Source: a virus
IMG/VR virus record: IMGVR_UViG_3300048839_001865
Location: 1-34,525 of that record
DNA: 34,525 bases
Reading direction: 5' to 3' (one strand)
This document shows positions 8,576 through 16,227 of this stretch, one piece after another. The notes beneath the pieces are model-generated. The model was not told the DNA's origin. It searched no databases and saw only the letters and a program-made list of their open reading frames with translations. A program made the position numbers and the translations under genes. The stretch's first letter is position 1, and each line of letters opens with the position of its first letter.

Positions 8576-10183
8576 TCAGGCTGTCTGCCAGTCGTGGCGA
8601 CCGGAGGCGGCATCGGCCATCGCCTCGCGGACCCAATCCGGGACCTTCTCCGGCGGTTCCTTCGGCCATTCGGCCTGCATCTCGTCGTCCAGGATGCGCG
8701 CCAAGCAATCCAGCATGTCGTCATGGCGACAGACCGGGAAGGTCAGGTACTCCTCATCGACGAACAGCCGGGTGGCATCGTAGGCGGCGCCCTCCCAGTC
8801 CTGGTGCATGCAAGTCCGGGGCAACCAGACCAGCCCGTTCTCGCAAAGCGGCACAAGCCTCCGGATGCGGTCTGGTTTCGGGACCCGTCCGGCCAGGGTG
8901 ACGATCTCGAAGGGATAGTTCTTCCCCTCCTGCTCGACACCGATGTGATGCACGTCGGCGGCGAGCCCGTATTCCTCGTAGCCCACCCGGATCGGCTTCC
9001 ATTTCCGGTGCATCTCGAACAGACGGCGAATGCGCTCGGTCGGGTTAAGTCTGTCGCGGACCATGTCAAGCACGCGGTAATGACCGCTGGCCGTCAGACC
9101 GATCGCGATCATGCTGGTGTAGTCGTTGTCGACCCCCCGCTCGGCCCGGCGCTTGCCGCTGGACGGATCGACCAGCAGGTAGACGTTCATGCCGGCGGCG
9201 CTGGCTGCATCCCAGTAGCGCAGCCACTCCTCGCGGAAGCCCTGCGCCTTGTCCGCGGTGGGGTTCTGGAGCATCTGGGCGGCGAAGGTGTAGACGCCCT
9301 GCGCCCGCCGCTTGGCGACCAGGGTCTCAGGCTTCATCAAGACGCAGTTGTCGGGCTCGAACCGCTCGATGCCGTCCCTGGTGCAGGTGTGGATGCGCGG
9401 CACGGCGACCTTGCGGTCCATCATCGTCTTGTAGGTGTCGTGGGCGTGGTAGCGGGTACCTATGGTGCGCACCCACCCGTCCTCGGAGCCCAGGTTGTCG
9501 GACAGTTCCCAAGCCTCGGTGGTCTTCTTGATCTGCTCGGGCGTGTAGACCGATTCCCGGGTCACCACGTCGTCGTAGACCCGGACGAAGAAGTGCTTTC
9601 CGGTCGGCTGACCGTCCACCAATCCCCAAGCCTCGACGGTGGATTCCTTCGGGTTCGTCTTGCGCCGGACGATGATTCCGCCGTCTTCGGACCACTTGGG
9701 GGCCTCGCTCTCCGGCTTGGCCCAAAGCACGTCCGGAAACAGGGCTTTCAGGTCCTCGTTGTCCTCGAACTCGCGCTTGATCTGGATCAGGAATCCTTTG
9801 GCGATGGGCCGCGTGTGGCTGAAGATGCCGACGGTGATCTCCCGGCCGGCGTAGCGCTCCTCTGGCCCATCGCCATGGCTCGCCAGGATATCCTGGATCG
9901 TCAGACCCCAGGTAATGATGGTCGACTTGTAGTGTTCTCGCGCCCACAGGTCCAAATGTCCGTTGGGCTCCCCCTGCACCTCGCGACAGCGGGCGAAAAT
10001 CCAGTCCCGGTTCATGTCCTTGCGGTGCAGGGGCACCGTCAGGAGGTAGAACAGGTCATTGCGACACAGCCAGCGCCGCGCCTGGCGCAATGCCTCCGGA
10101 CCCTTCTCCGCCGCCTTGCCCAACAGGACCCGGTAGAAGCGAATGGACTCGCGGCGCGAGCTCGGAAGACCGGCGGGAAGCAT
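8576..10183 (-). CDS. terL: terminase large subunit (ATPase and nuclease)
   Basis: A 535-residue DNA-packaging motor. The ATPase domain has a deviant Walker A, AREHYKST (residues 81-88), and a Walker B with acidic pair in FVRVYDDVV (D204, D205). The C-terminal RNase H-like nuclease has LLVDPSSGK (D339), VGYEEYG (E403/E404) and RHDDMLDCL (D488/D489), the three expected acidic positions. It cuts concatemeric DNA and pumps it through the portal. The ATG at 10183 overlaps the small-terminase stop in TGATG, with a GGAGGAG just upstream; a GTG one codon earlier is possible. No frameshift or missing motif was seen. Confidence 0.92.
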   Translation of the reverse strand: MLPAGLPSSRRESIRFYRVLLGKAAEKGPEALRQARRWLCRNDLFYLLTVPLHRKDMNRDWIFARCREVQGEPNGHLDLWAREHYKSTIITWGLTIQDILASHGDGPEERYAGREITVGIFSHTRPIAKGFLIQIKREFEDNEDLKALFPDVLWAKPESEAPKWSEDGGIIVRRKTNPKESTVEAWGLVDGQPTGKHFFVRVYDDVVTRESVYTPEQIKKTTEAWELSDNLGSEDGWVRTIGTRYHAHDTYKTMMDRKVAVPRIHTCTRDGIERFEPDNCVLMKPETLVAKRRAQGVYTFAAQMLQNPTADKAQGFREEWLRYWDAASAAGMNVYLLVDPSSGKRRAERGVDNDYTSMIAIGLTASGHYRVLDMVRDRLNPTERIRRLFEMHRKWKPIRVGYEEYGLAADVHHIGVEQEGKNYPFEIVTLAGRVPKPDRIRRLVPLCENGLVWLPRTCMHQDWEGAAYDATRLFVDEEYLTFPVCRHDDMLDCLARILDDEMQAEWPKEPPEKVPDWVREAMADAASGRHDWQTA

Positions 10184-10689
10184 CACTCCTCCTCGGCCAG
10201 CGCCCCCAGGGCCTCCTTCATGGCCTCGTCCACGTTCCAGGCGTGGCGATGCTCGACAGGCCCGCCCTCTGCCCCGGTGACGGCGACGGCGCCCTCGACC
10301 TTGCGGCGCCCCTCGTAGGTGCCGCTTGCCTCCTTGGCCGCCTGTTCGATGATATTCGCTTCCAGGACCACGTTACCATTGTCGCGGGCCCGGTCGGCGA
10401 TCCTTTGCAGCCGGCGCAGGCGGTGCGTTCGGTGGGCGATGGGAATGTCCGCCTCGCTGGTCAGGTAGGTGTCCCGCGCCCGATGGAACAGCATCCTGTA
10501 CTTCTCCGGCAGGTCGGCCCCGGCCAGCTTGTTCGGGTCGTAGCGCTCGACGCCCTGCGCCGATATTTCGACCCCGAAATTATCCTTGACCAGCTTGGCA
10601 ACATCGCTGGGCGGCTCGAAGGCGGCGAGCTGCGCGATCACGAAGAGTTTCGCCTCCTCGGTCAGCTTTCCCTTGCCGCGCCGGGCCAT
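10183..10689 (-). CDS. DUF2280 protein, probable terminase small subunit
   Basis: A 168-residue protein matching the DUF2280 pattern: basic N-terminus, LAAFEPPSDVAKLVKDNFGV (HTH-like helices, residues 21-40), the GVERYDPNKLAG segment, IPIAHRTHRLRRLQRIADRA, and a helix leading to EQAAKEASG. Members of this family usually lie directly upstream of terL and are taken as small terminase subunits that recognise the packaging site. It overlaps terL (TGATG) at one end and the metallopeptidase gene (TGATG) at the other, so the three are translationally coupled. The acidic tail LGALAEEE is probably where it meets TerL. Packaging role is inferred from family and order. Confidence 0.82.
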   Translation of the reverse strand: MARRGKGKLTEEAKLFVIAQLAAFEPPSDVAKLVKDNFGVEISAQGVERYDPNKLAGADLPEKYRMLFHRARDTYLTSEADIPIAHRTHRLRRLQRIADRARDNGNVVLEANIIEQAAKEASGTYEGRRKVEGAVAVTGAEGGPVEHRHAWNVDEAMKEALGALAEEE

Positions 10690-11351
10690 CAAGCCACCTT
10701 CAGGGCACAGCAACCGCCCCCGCAAGCCCTGGCGATGGCTGTGTCCGACACCTCGCACGGCCTGGCGGCGGCAATCACGAGGTCAATGGTTTCGCCAGCG
10801 CCGGCCTCGACACCGAACCGGCGCACGGTGGCGACGAACTCTTCCACGTCGTGACCTTTGATGCCGAGGGTGGGCTTTCCGGTTTCGCGATTGAACTTGG
10901 GCTCCCCGAATTCGTCGGCCTCCTGGACGCAGTGGCGCAACTCGTGATCGACCAGCGCGCACCAGACGCGATCCGACGCCTCGGCAACGTAAAGGGCATC
11001 GAAAGTCAGGATGAAATCCGGGATGCCGCCGAAGAAGCCGTGCATCTGCTGTTCCCAGCGTCCCTTGATCCACCCGTTCGCGCCCTGGGGCGGGCGGGGC
11101 TTCTCGGCCATCCCGACTTTGCGCTGTCCCTTGACGATCAGCGAGACATTGGTCCAGAGGCAGCCGAGCGTCGCTTCGTTCAGATGGGCATGGCCAGGAT
11201 CGAACAGGGGCCCGTCCTCGGCAAGGAACACGGCCTTGATCCAGTCCTCCAGCGCGGCATCCCTTTCGAACATCGGCCCGGCCAGGGCGCCCGGCATGGA
11301 CGAAAGACGCTCGAGCGGCATCGGCCGTCTATGGAGCGGGATAACTGGCAT
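10689..11351 (-). CDS. putative phage metallopeptidase (HELRH)
   Basis: A 220-residue protein with a zincin signature, VDHELRHC: H136, E137 and H140 fit HExxH. This matches the 'putative phage metallopeptidase' family found at the head of several packaging operons. Other features are FGGIPDFILTFDALYV before the motif and a Cys-rich tail (CGGGCC). The substrate is unknown; capsid-protein processing or a non-catalytic DNA-binding role are both possible. It is the first gene after the late promoter. ATG 11351 has only a distant AGGA; internal Met codons 11 and 19 are alternatives. Its stop overlaps the DUF2280 start. Confidence 0.72.
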   Translation of the reverse strand: MPVIPLHRRPMPLERLSSMPGALAGPMFERDAALEDWIKAVFLAEDGPLFDPGHAHLNEATLGCLWTNVSLIVKGQRKVGMAEKPRPPQGANGWIKGRWEQQMHGFFGGIPDFILTFDALYVAEASDRVWCALVDHELRHCVQEADEFGEPKFNRETGKPTLGIKGHDVEEFVATVRRFGVEAGAGETIDLVIAAARPCEVSDTAIARACGGGCCALKVA

Positions 11352-11390
11352 GAGGCTGAGATCCTGGTCGGTATGCGCCGAACTTCGCGC

Positions 11391-11408
11391 CGCGGCCCGC
11401 GGGCCGCG
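11391..11408. repeat. 18-bp perfect palindrome in late leader
   Basis: CGCGGCCCGCGGGCCGCG is self-complementary and lies roughly 60-75 nt into the predicted late transcript. As RNA it forms a very stable GC hairpin with a 4-nt loop. There is no T-run, so it is not a simple terminator; a pause or processing site is possible. Confidence 0.7.
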
Positions 11409-11412
11409 CTTC

Positions 11413-11427
11413 GCAACAGGCTGTTAC
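11413..11427. promoter_or_regulatory. operator-like palindrome O1 (late leader)
   Basis: GCAACAGGCTGTTAC matches the phage-wide palindrome GTAACAASTTGTTAC at 12 of 15 positions. It lies about 40-50 nt downstream of the predicted late transcription start. Confidence 0.55.
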
Positions 11428-11471
11428 ATTCGTTGGTGGAAAGACCCGGAGACACGTCGACGAGTCTGCCT

Positions 11472-11502
11472 ATAGTACCCCACTTTCCGCCCCGCGTGTC
11501 AA
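11472..11502 (-). promoter_or_regulatory. predicted late promoter, 19-bp spacer
   Basis: On the minus strand a perfect TTGACA (11502-11497) is followed after 19 bp by TACTAT (11477-11472). Start of transcription would be near 11465, about 110 nt before the metallopeptidase ATG. The long spacer is suboptimal for a sigma-70-type promoter and suggests dependence on an activator. Palindromes O1, O2 and O3 flank it. A GAGTC (GANTC) sits at the predicted start point. Confidence 0.6.
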
Positions 11503-11553
11503 TAGCACATGGCCTGATGCTGTGGGTTCTCGTGCGCGCACCAACGAGATATG

Positions 11554-11568
11554 GTAACATTATGTTAC
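11554..11568. promoter_or_regulatory. operator-like palindrome O2 (upstream of late promoter)
   Basis: GTAACATTATGTTAC is a perfect palindrome around its central base and matches the shared consensus except near the centre. Its centre lies about 60 bp upstream of the late -35. Confidence 0.65.
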
Positions 11569-11608
11569 GTGGCGGCTGTTGTGCGGCGTCATGTTGGCGG
11601 ACGTCGGC

Positions 11609-11623
11609 CTAACAAGGTGTTGC
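11609..11623. promoter_or_regulatory. operator-like palindrome O3 (weak)
   Basis: CTAACAAGGTGTTGC matches the consensus at 12 of 15 positions. It lies 55 bp from O2, between O2 and the stop of the 257-residue gene. Confidence 0.4.
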
Positions 11624-11640
11624 CTCTCCGCGTCTACGCC

Positions 11641-12414
11641 TCATGACTTTCTCCTCCGTCCAGCGCGGATCATTCTCGTTTCCCGCAGAAATGCTTGGGA
11701 TTGCCGGCCCTCATCGTGGTCAGCCCGGATATCGGCGTAAAGGTCGAGGCCGGCGCGGAGGAAGGCGACCGCCTTCGTCCAACCCAGGCGGTGCCGCCGG
11801 CGGGCCGTGTCCAGGGAGATGCCGTCGCGGACCACCATGAGGACCAGCTGAAGATGATTCCGGTTCTGCTGTCCAGCAGCCAGCATCTCGGCGATCCAAG
11901 GCAGGTAGCGATGCGCATGCCAATCCGCCAGGAAGGCCGGCATGAAATCGCCAGCCGGGCCGACGCCTCCTCCGCTCCGGATCACCGGCATACAACGGGC
12001 ATGCTGGGCGGCCGTCACGGCCTCCAGGATGGTGGCGATCTCGACGGCGGCGCGGTGATGGCGATGATCGATCGTTCCCCGCTCGACCAGGAAAATCAGC
12101 GCGTCGTCGCGACCCGGCTTCAGGGTCGCCTCTGGCGTCGGGCCGTCGTCGTCGCGGTTGGCAAGCAGGTTGACGTGCCGGTAATTCTGCATCAGGGCCT
12201 CGATCCTGGCGGCGGAAAGGAATTGCCTCTCGGCTAGGCGTCGCAGATCGGAGGCATCCCGGCCGGATGCCTCCCGCTGGGATATCCGCTTGACCAGCTC
12301 GCGTCCGGCCAGGAGATGGCGGTCCCGGTGCCGCGCCGCTAGGTCGAAGGAATCGGGCTTGCGCAGGTCGAAGGCGGCGCGGATGACCGCCAGAACACCG
12401 TGAATGTCGCTCAT
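11641..12414 (-). CDS. hypothetical last gene of left early operon; possible late regulator
   Basis: A 257-residue, Arg/Ala-rich, mostly helical protein that I do not recognise. The C-terminal third contains WIAEMLAAGQQNRNHLQLVL followed by a helix-turn-helix-like stretch, ISLDTARRRHRLGWTKAVAF (about residues 200-230). It is the last gene of the left early operon and stops about 140 nt upstream of the late -35, the position of late regulators such as lambda Q. That role is an inference from position plus the HTH-like segment only. ATG 12414 overlaps the previous stop in ATGA; the longer frame upstream is a shadow of that gene. Confidence 0.68.
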   Translation of the reverse strand: MSDIHGVLAVIRAAFDLRKPDSFDLAARHRDRHLLAGRELVKRISQREASGRDASDLRRLAERQFLSAARIEALMQNYRHVNLLANRDDDGPTPEATLKPGRDDALIFLVERGTIDHRHHRAAVEIATILEAVTAAQHARCMPVIRSGGGVGPAGDFMPAFLADWHAHRYLPWIAEMLAAGQQNRNHLQLVLMVVRDGISLDTARRRHRLGWTKAVAFLRAGLDLYADIRADHDEGRQSQAFLRETRMIRAGRRRKS

Positions 12415-12821
12415 CGATCTCCCCCGAGTCCCGGATACGGAATGGCTGGCAGTCCCATGAGGGACCGCAGCGCGTTGGCGGCCATGACAACTTGTTTGGC
12501 GGTTGCCGGTCGACCGTCCAGACGAAAGCCGCCATCGGTGGACCGGTCCTCTCTGGCCCGCCCGAACAACGACAAAAGCGCTTGGTCGGTGGGCGTTGCG
12601 CGCCCCACCGCCAAAGCGGCCGGCCCTAGCAGCCACTCGATGCGCCGCACAAGCTCCGATGGTCTGCGCTCCCAGCGCAAGGCGATCCGGCCAAGACTGG
12701 CGACGATCTCTCCGGGCGGGACATCCCGACGGCAATGATGGGTCAACACGCCGTCCTGCTCCCGGGTGAATCCTCCGCCGGCGGCCGTACCGTTCGGCAG
12801 ATCTCCGTAGGCCGCCGTCAT
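12411..12821 (-). CDS. hypothetical protein with N-terminal helical segment
   Basis: A 136-residue protein of unknown function. Residues 18-65 (FTREQDGVLTHHCRRDVPP onward) resemble a three-helix SANT/GcrA-type DNA-binding unit in spacing: an acidic/aromatic first helix, then PPGEIVASLGR, then SELVRRIEWLLG. The resemblance is weak and I do not claim the family. The C-terminal half is an Ala/Leu-rich helix pair. It overlaps both neighbours by ATGA, between the replication protein and the 257-residue gene, so its expression is tied to replication functions. Confidence 0.65.
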   Translation of the reverse strand: MTAAYGDLPNGTAAGGGFTREQDGVLTHHCRRDVPPGEIVASLGRIALRWERRPSELVRRIEWLLGPAALAVGRATPTDQALLSLFGRAREDRSTDGGFRLDGRPATAKQVVMAANALRSLMGLPAIPYPGLGGDR

Positions 12822-13930
12822 GCCGCTGCCCTTCCGTCGGGCTTGACGACGACCTTCACGATCCGCGCCGGCGGGTAGTATCGAGGCAGCACGGATTGGA
12901 GTGCGCCGTCAAAATTCCCCGCCAAATGATCGCGGAAGAACCTGGACGGCGCCTCCAGAACGATGTAGTCGCCATCGACCATGGGATCCGGGACTTGCCT
13001 GAGCCAGGCGTGGTAATTTCCGGCGCCGATCCGAGAGGCTACCTCTCTCCGCCACCCCGTCGGCACATCGTCCAGGGATAGGGTTGCCCGGAAGTCCCCG
13101 CCGCCATTTTCGTCCGTCCCGGATGGCGCGCTACGCAGGGCGTCCATGATGGGCTGTTCGAAGTACGACAGGCGCGCCGGAGGGCCATCGCTTCTGCCTC
13201 GGCGGCGATCCATCACGTCCCGGACGGTGGAGCAGATCAGGTCCGGGCTCGCGCCCCGTTTGAGCCAGGCATCGACGCTTGCCCCGCCGTGCCCTGCCCA
13301 GCGCGGATCGTCGGACACCCCCATGATTTCCAGCACCCGCTTGAGGGTCTGGGCATGGTCCGCGTGGTAGTCGCCAGGCCTGGGTGTGGGAGGGGTGGGC
13401 GGATCGGCAGGGTGGCCTCCGCCTTCCCTCCCCTCGCCTCCCGTCCGCAGGCAAAGCGCAGCCTCGCGCGGGGCTACAGGTAAAGCTGTGCTTGGTATTC
13501 TATCTGTATTCTTAGATTCTATATTGGTTGGTGCGTGCGTTGCAACGGGCGCGGCAACGTCCGTTGATGTGGTATTGTTTATTGTCAGTGCCTTGCGCCT
13601 GCTGGCCGATGCCGTTCCGGCCCCCACCTTCTGGGCAAAAAACCGCGCCGATTCTTGCAGCGTTTCCTGACACCGAGGATTGGTAATCCGGCCGTTGTCG
13701 ACGGCGATCTTGCCGTCGGCGAGCAGGGACTTCTTGATGCCGGGCCAGCGCCGACCGGTCTTGGTCATCCAGGCGAGCTTGCGGTCGTCGTCCGGCAGGT
13801 TGTCTCCGGTCGCGTAGATCAGGTCGAGCAGTCGCCGGTATGCCAGCTCCTCCCAAGGACCCAGCGTCATCATCCCGTCCAGAGCGTCCTTCGGGCTCCA
13901 CTTGACCCAGAATGGCTTTTCCCGGCTCAT
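12818..13930 (-). CDS. replication protein: DUF1376 N-terminus, DnaA-N-like C-terminus
   Basis: A 370-residue protein. The N-terminal 90 residues (FWVKWSPKDALDGMMTLGP, then EELAYRRLLDLIYATGDNLP) match DUF1376, a winged-helix domain common in phage replication genes. A long low-complexity Pro/Gly/Thr linker follows (about 100-190). The C-terminus (WRREVASRIGAGNYHAWLRQ, then YIVLEAPSRFFRDHL) resembles the DnaA N-terminal domain that contacts the helicase or loader. Role inferred: phage origin binding or helicase recruitment, like lambda O. AT-rich codons around 13490-13590 mark the linker and could hold an origin, but I saw no iterons. It overlaps both neighbours by ATGA. Confidence 0.78.
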   Translation of the reverse strand: MSREKPFWVKWSPKDALDGMMTLGPWEELAYRRLLDLIYATGDNLPDDDRKLAWMTKTGRRWPGIKKSLLADGKIAVDNGRITNPRCQETLQESARFFAQKVGAGTASASRRKALTINNTTSTDVAAPVATHAPTNIESKNTDRIPSTALPVAPREAALCLRTGGEGREGGGHPADPPTPPTPRPGDYHADHAQTLKRVLEIMGVSDDPRWAGHGGASVDAWLKRGASPDLICSTVRDVMDRRRGRSDGPPARLSYFEQPIMDALRSAPSGTDENGGGDFRATLSLDDVPTGWRREVASRIGAGNYHAWLRQVPDPMVDGDYIVLEAPSRFFRDHLAGNFDGALQSVLPRYYPPARIVKVVVKPDGRAAA

Positions 13931-15285
13931 TCGGCGGCCCTCGTTTCGACACAAGAGAACAGCCCACCGTCCCTTTCGATGCGCTGCCGCGCCATGGCCG
14001 CGTAGGCCTCGTTGAGTTCGATCAGGACGGCGTTCCTGCCCAGCCGGTCGGCCACCAAACCCGCCGTTCCGGCGCCCCCGAATGGATCGAGGACCGTGGC
14101 GGGAACTGGAAGGGCGGGCGGGCACTTGCACGACGGCTCCCAGCCGGTCGTAGTGGTATTAACGGTTCCCCTGCGCGATCCTGCCCAGCCGACCTCGGGT
14201 GCCGTCTGCTCCTTTTCGCGCCGGAAGCTGTTGGGCGCGTCAGCCTGGGGCGCGAATTGGGTTTCCGTCTTCTTCCGCCACGGCGCCCCGCAGGTCTGGC
14301 ACACGCCGGCTGCCGACGTGCCGGCCAGGATGCAGGGCTCCGCCAGTGCCGTGGGGAAGGTGGCGAAGTGGGCCTCCGAAAATGGTTCGGTGGCGATGGT
14401 CCAGACATCGCGCTTGTTGCGGCCGGCCGGGTTGAGCGCCACATCGTCGCGGCCGGGGCGGAACTGCGGTTTCTGTCCTGGAACGTCTTGACCCTTGGCC
14501 TTGGCCCGGCCGAAGCTGTACTTGCTGCTGACTTTCCCTTTTTCCCTCCCCGCCCGATGCACGGTCCCATGGGCCCCATCCCCGGTGTCCCGCCCGTCCG
14601 GCATCTTGTAGACCGCCGCCGGATCGGCCAGCGGCTCCAGGATCGCCACATGGTCGTAGTAGTATCGGGGCGCCTTGGTCAGCAGGAACAGGTACTCCTT
14701 GGATGGCGTCGGTCTGTCCTTGACGCTGCTGGGCATGGGGTTCGGTTTGTGCCAGACGATGTCCGATCGTACCCACCAGCCGTCCTCCTGTAGCGCGATG
14801 GCGAGGCGGTGGGGCAGCATTGCCAAGTCCTTTGGCTTGAGAGCCCCCCCAACCGTCGAGAAGGGCTTGTCGCGGAAACTGCGGTCGTCGAGCCCCGTCT
14901 CCTTGCCTTCGGCCGCCGATCTGCCGTTGGGTGTCGATGCCCAGCAGTCTCCGTAATTGAGCCAGAGGGTCCCATCGGACCTCAGGACGCGCCTGACTTC
15001 GCGGAACACCTCGACAAGCACCTGGATGTGCTCCTGATAGGTCGGTTCCATGCCGATCTGCCGGTCGACCTTGCGGGCGCCGCAGTGCCTACAGGTGGAT
15101 GGATCGCCCCCGCCCCGCCCCAATACCGGCTCGTGAAGGCATCCTGGATCTCCGCCCTCCCAGCGCCCGGTGCCGTAATCCCGAAGCCCCCAGTAGGGCG
15201 GGGAGGTCACGACGCAGTGCACGGACTCGTCCGGCAGGCCCCGGAGCCTTTCGCGCACGTCGCCGATGAGGATGGAGACAGTCAT
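13927..15285 (-). CDS. DNA methyltransferase, beta-type N6-adenine/N4-cytosine, with inserted Cys clusters
   Basis: A 452-residue site-specific DNA methyltransferase. The catalytic motif IV is TSPPYW (residues 27-32) and precedes the S-adenosylmethionine motif I DPFGGAGTAG (about 400-409), the beta-class order. Tyr/Trp after SPP does not by itself separate N6-adenine from N4-cytosine activity. Two Cys clusters are inserted, CRHCGA (after CLHE) and CQTCGAPW with a later CKC, which look like zinc ribbons and may help choose the target. No restriction endonuclease lies beside it, so it is probably an orphan used for protection or regulation. It starts 9 nt after the PAPS-reductase-like gene. Confidence 0.88.
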   Translation of the reverse strand: MTVSILIGDVRERLRGLPDESVHCVVTSPPYWGLRDYGTGRWEGGDPGCLHEPVLGRGGGDPSTCRHCGARKVDRQIGMEPTYQEHIQVLVEVFREVRRVLRSDGTLWLNYGDCWASTPNGRSAAEGKETGLDDRSFRDKPFSTVGGALKPKDLAMLPHRLAIALQEDGWWVRSDIVWHKPNPMPSSVKDRPTPSKEYLFLLTKAPRYYYDHVAILEPLADPAAVYKMPDGRDTGDGAHGTVHRAGREKGKVSSKYSFGRAKAKGQDVPGQKPQFRPGRDDVALNPAGRNKRDVWTIATEPFSEAHFATFPTALAEPCILAGTSAAGVCQTCGAPWRKKTETQFAPQADAPNSFRREKEQTAPEVGWAGSRRGTVNTTTTGWEPSCKCPPALPVPATVLDPFGGAGTAGLVADRLGRNAVLIELNEAYAAMARQRIERDGGLFSCVETRAAE

Positions 15286-15294
15286 GCGGGCCCC

Positions 15295-16227
15295 CTACTC
15301 GCAAAGTCCGTAGGTGGACGCGCAGGGTGCTGGCGCGATTATGGCCTCAAGGTCAAACTGCCTCCCCCCGCGGCTGGTCTTCGACCATTCGACAACGTCC
15401 TTTACGGTTGGCATCGGCAGGGACAAGTCGTCCTGATGATATCCAGGGATTTTGTCGAACGAGAAAAAGGTTGAAATTCCCCGTTTGGAAGCGGCTGAGA
15501 CTAGGGATTCCCAGCTGGCGACCCGCTCGATTTCTTCAGGGTACCTTGCCGCGATGTTTCGCAATTCAGCTTTCCCTACATGGATACAGGGCAAGCACCC
15601 GACACGTGAACATCCTTGCCTGTAAAGGGGATTGGGCTCGATGCCGTGACGCCGGTGCATGGCGAAGATATCGTCGGCCGTCCACCTAAGCAGGGGCCGA
15701 AAATTAATATGCCCGCCATGATCGCGATCTCGGACGGGAAGATTGGCGCGGGACGCGCTTTCGTCTGCCCTTACGCCTTGCCATGAAACGACGAGGTGCC
15801 CGGCATCCAGGAGTGGTGCGATAACCTGCTCGAATATTGGCCGGTGCTTGAGTTCCGCGGAGCAGAACCTGGATCTGGTCGATGGAAATCGGCCTTTTAA
15901 TAGGCATAGGTCGAGGAACGGCACACCAGTTGGATGCAGCACCTCCTGGGCGCGGGCGATGCGATCCGCCGGCACCCCGTGCTCCGGCCAGCGTTCGGCG
16001 ACGAAGCGGCGCTTGCGGGTGATGTCGGCGGTGAAATCCGCCTTGACCCACCGGATGGCGGGGCCGCCGGTGCGGGCGGGCAGGTCGCGGACGTAATCCA
16101 GGGTGGAGGGATGCTCGTGCCCCGTGTCGGCGAAGATGGCGATGAATTCAACGCCGCGCTCCAAGGCTAGCAGGTACATGGCCGTGCTGTCCTTGCCTCC
16201 GGAAAATGAAAGAACGCGCTTCATCAT
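15295..16227 (-). CDS. PAPS reductase / DndC-superfamily PP-loop protein
   Basis: A 310-residue adenylate-alpha-hydrolase-type protein. The PP-loop SGGKDST (residues 9-15) binds an adenylated substrate. IFADTGHEHPSTLDYV follows, as in PAPS reductases. Four Cys stand at C122 (RFCSAELKHRP), C206, C211 and C214 (GCSRVGCLPC), the spacing of an Fe-S or thiol cluster also seen in DndC-type DNA phosphorothioation enzymes. VSWQGVRADESASR carries the conserved R-x-x-ES motif. Family members reduce sulfonucleotides or move sulfur into nucleic acids. Here no dndBDE or iscS partner is present, so a real sulfur-DNA role is unproven. ATG 16227 overlaps the previous stop in ATGA. Confidence 0.85.
   Translation of the reverse strand: MMKRVLSFSGGKDSTAMYLLALERGVEFIAIFADTGHEHPSTLDYVRDLPARTGGPAIRWVKADFTADITRKRRFVAERWPEHGVPADRIARAQEVLHPTGVPFLDLCLLKGRFPSTRSRFCSAELKHRPIFEQVIAPLLDAGHLVVSWQGVRADESASRANLPVRDRDHGGHINFRPLLRWTADDIFAMHRRHGIEPNPLYRQGCSRVGCLPCIHVGKAELRNIAARYPEEIERVASWESLVSAASKRGISTFFSFDKIPGYHQDDLSLPMPTVKDVVEWSKTSRGGRQFDLEAIIAPAPCASTYGLCE

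Noticed and set aside
7050-10318. Two long plus-strand open frames opposite portal and large terminase
   Set aside because: Both portal and TerL motifs are on the minus strand; the opposite frames show no family pattern.
11180-11560. Minus-strand frame across the late promoter
   Set aside because: It covers the promoter and palindromes, has no good ribosome site, and its 3' half overlaps the metallopeptidase gene in another frame.
13480-13600. AT-richer patch in the replication gene as an origin
   Set aside because: It coincides with the linker of the protein; no iterons or repeated binding sites were seen.
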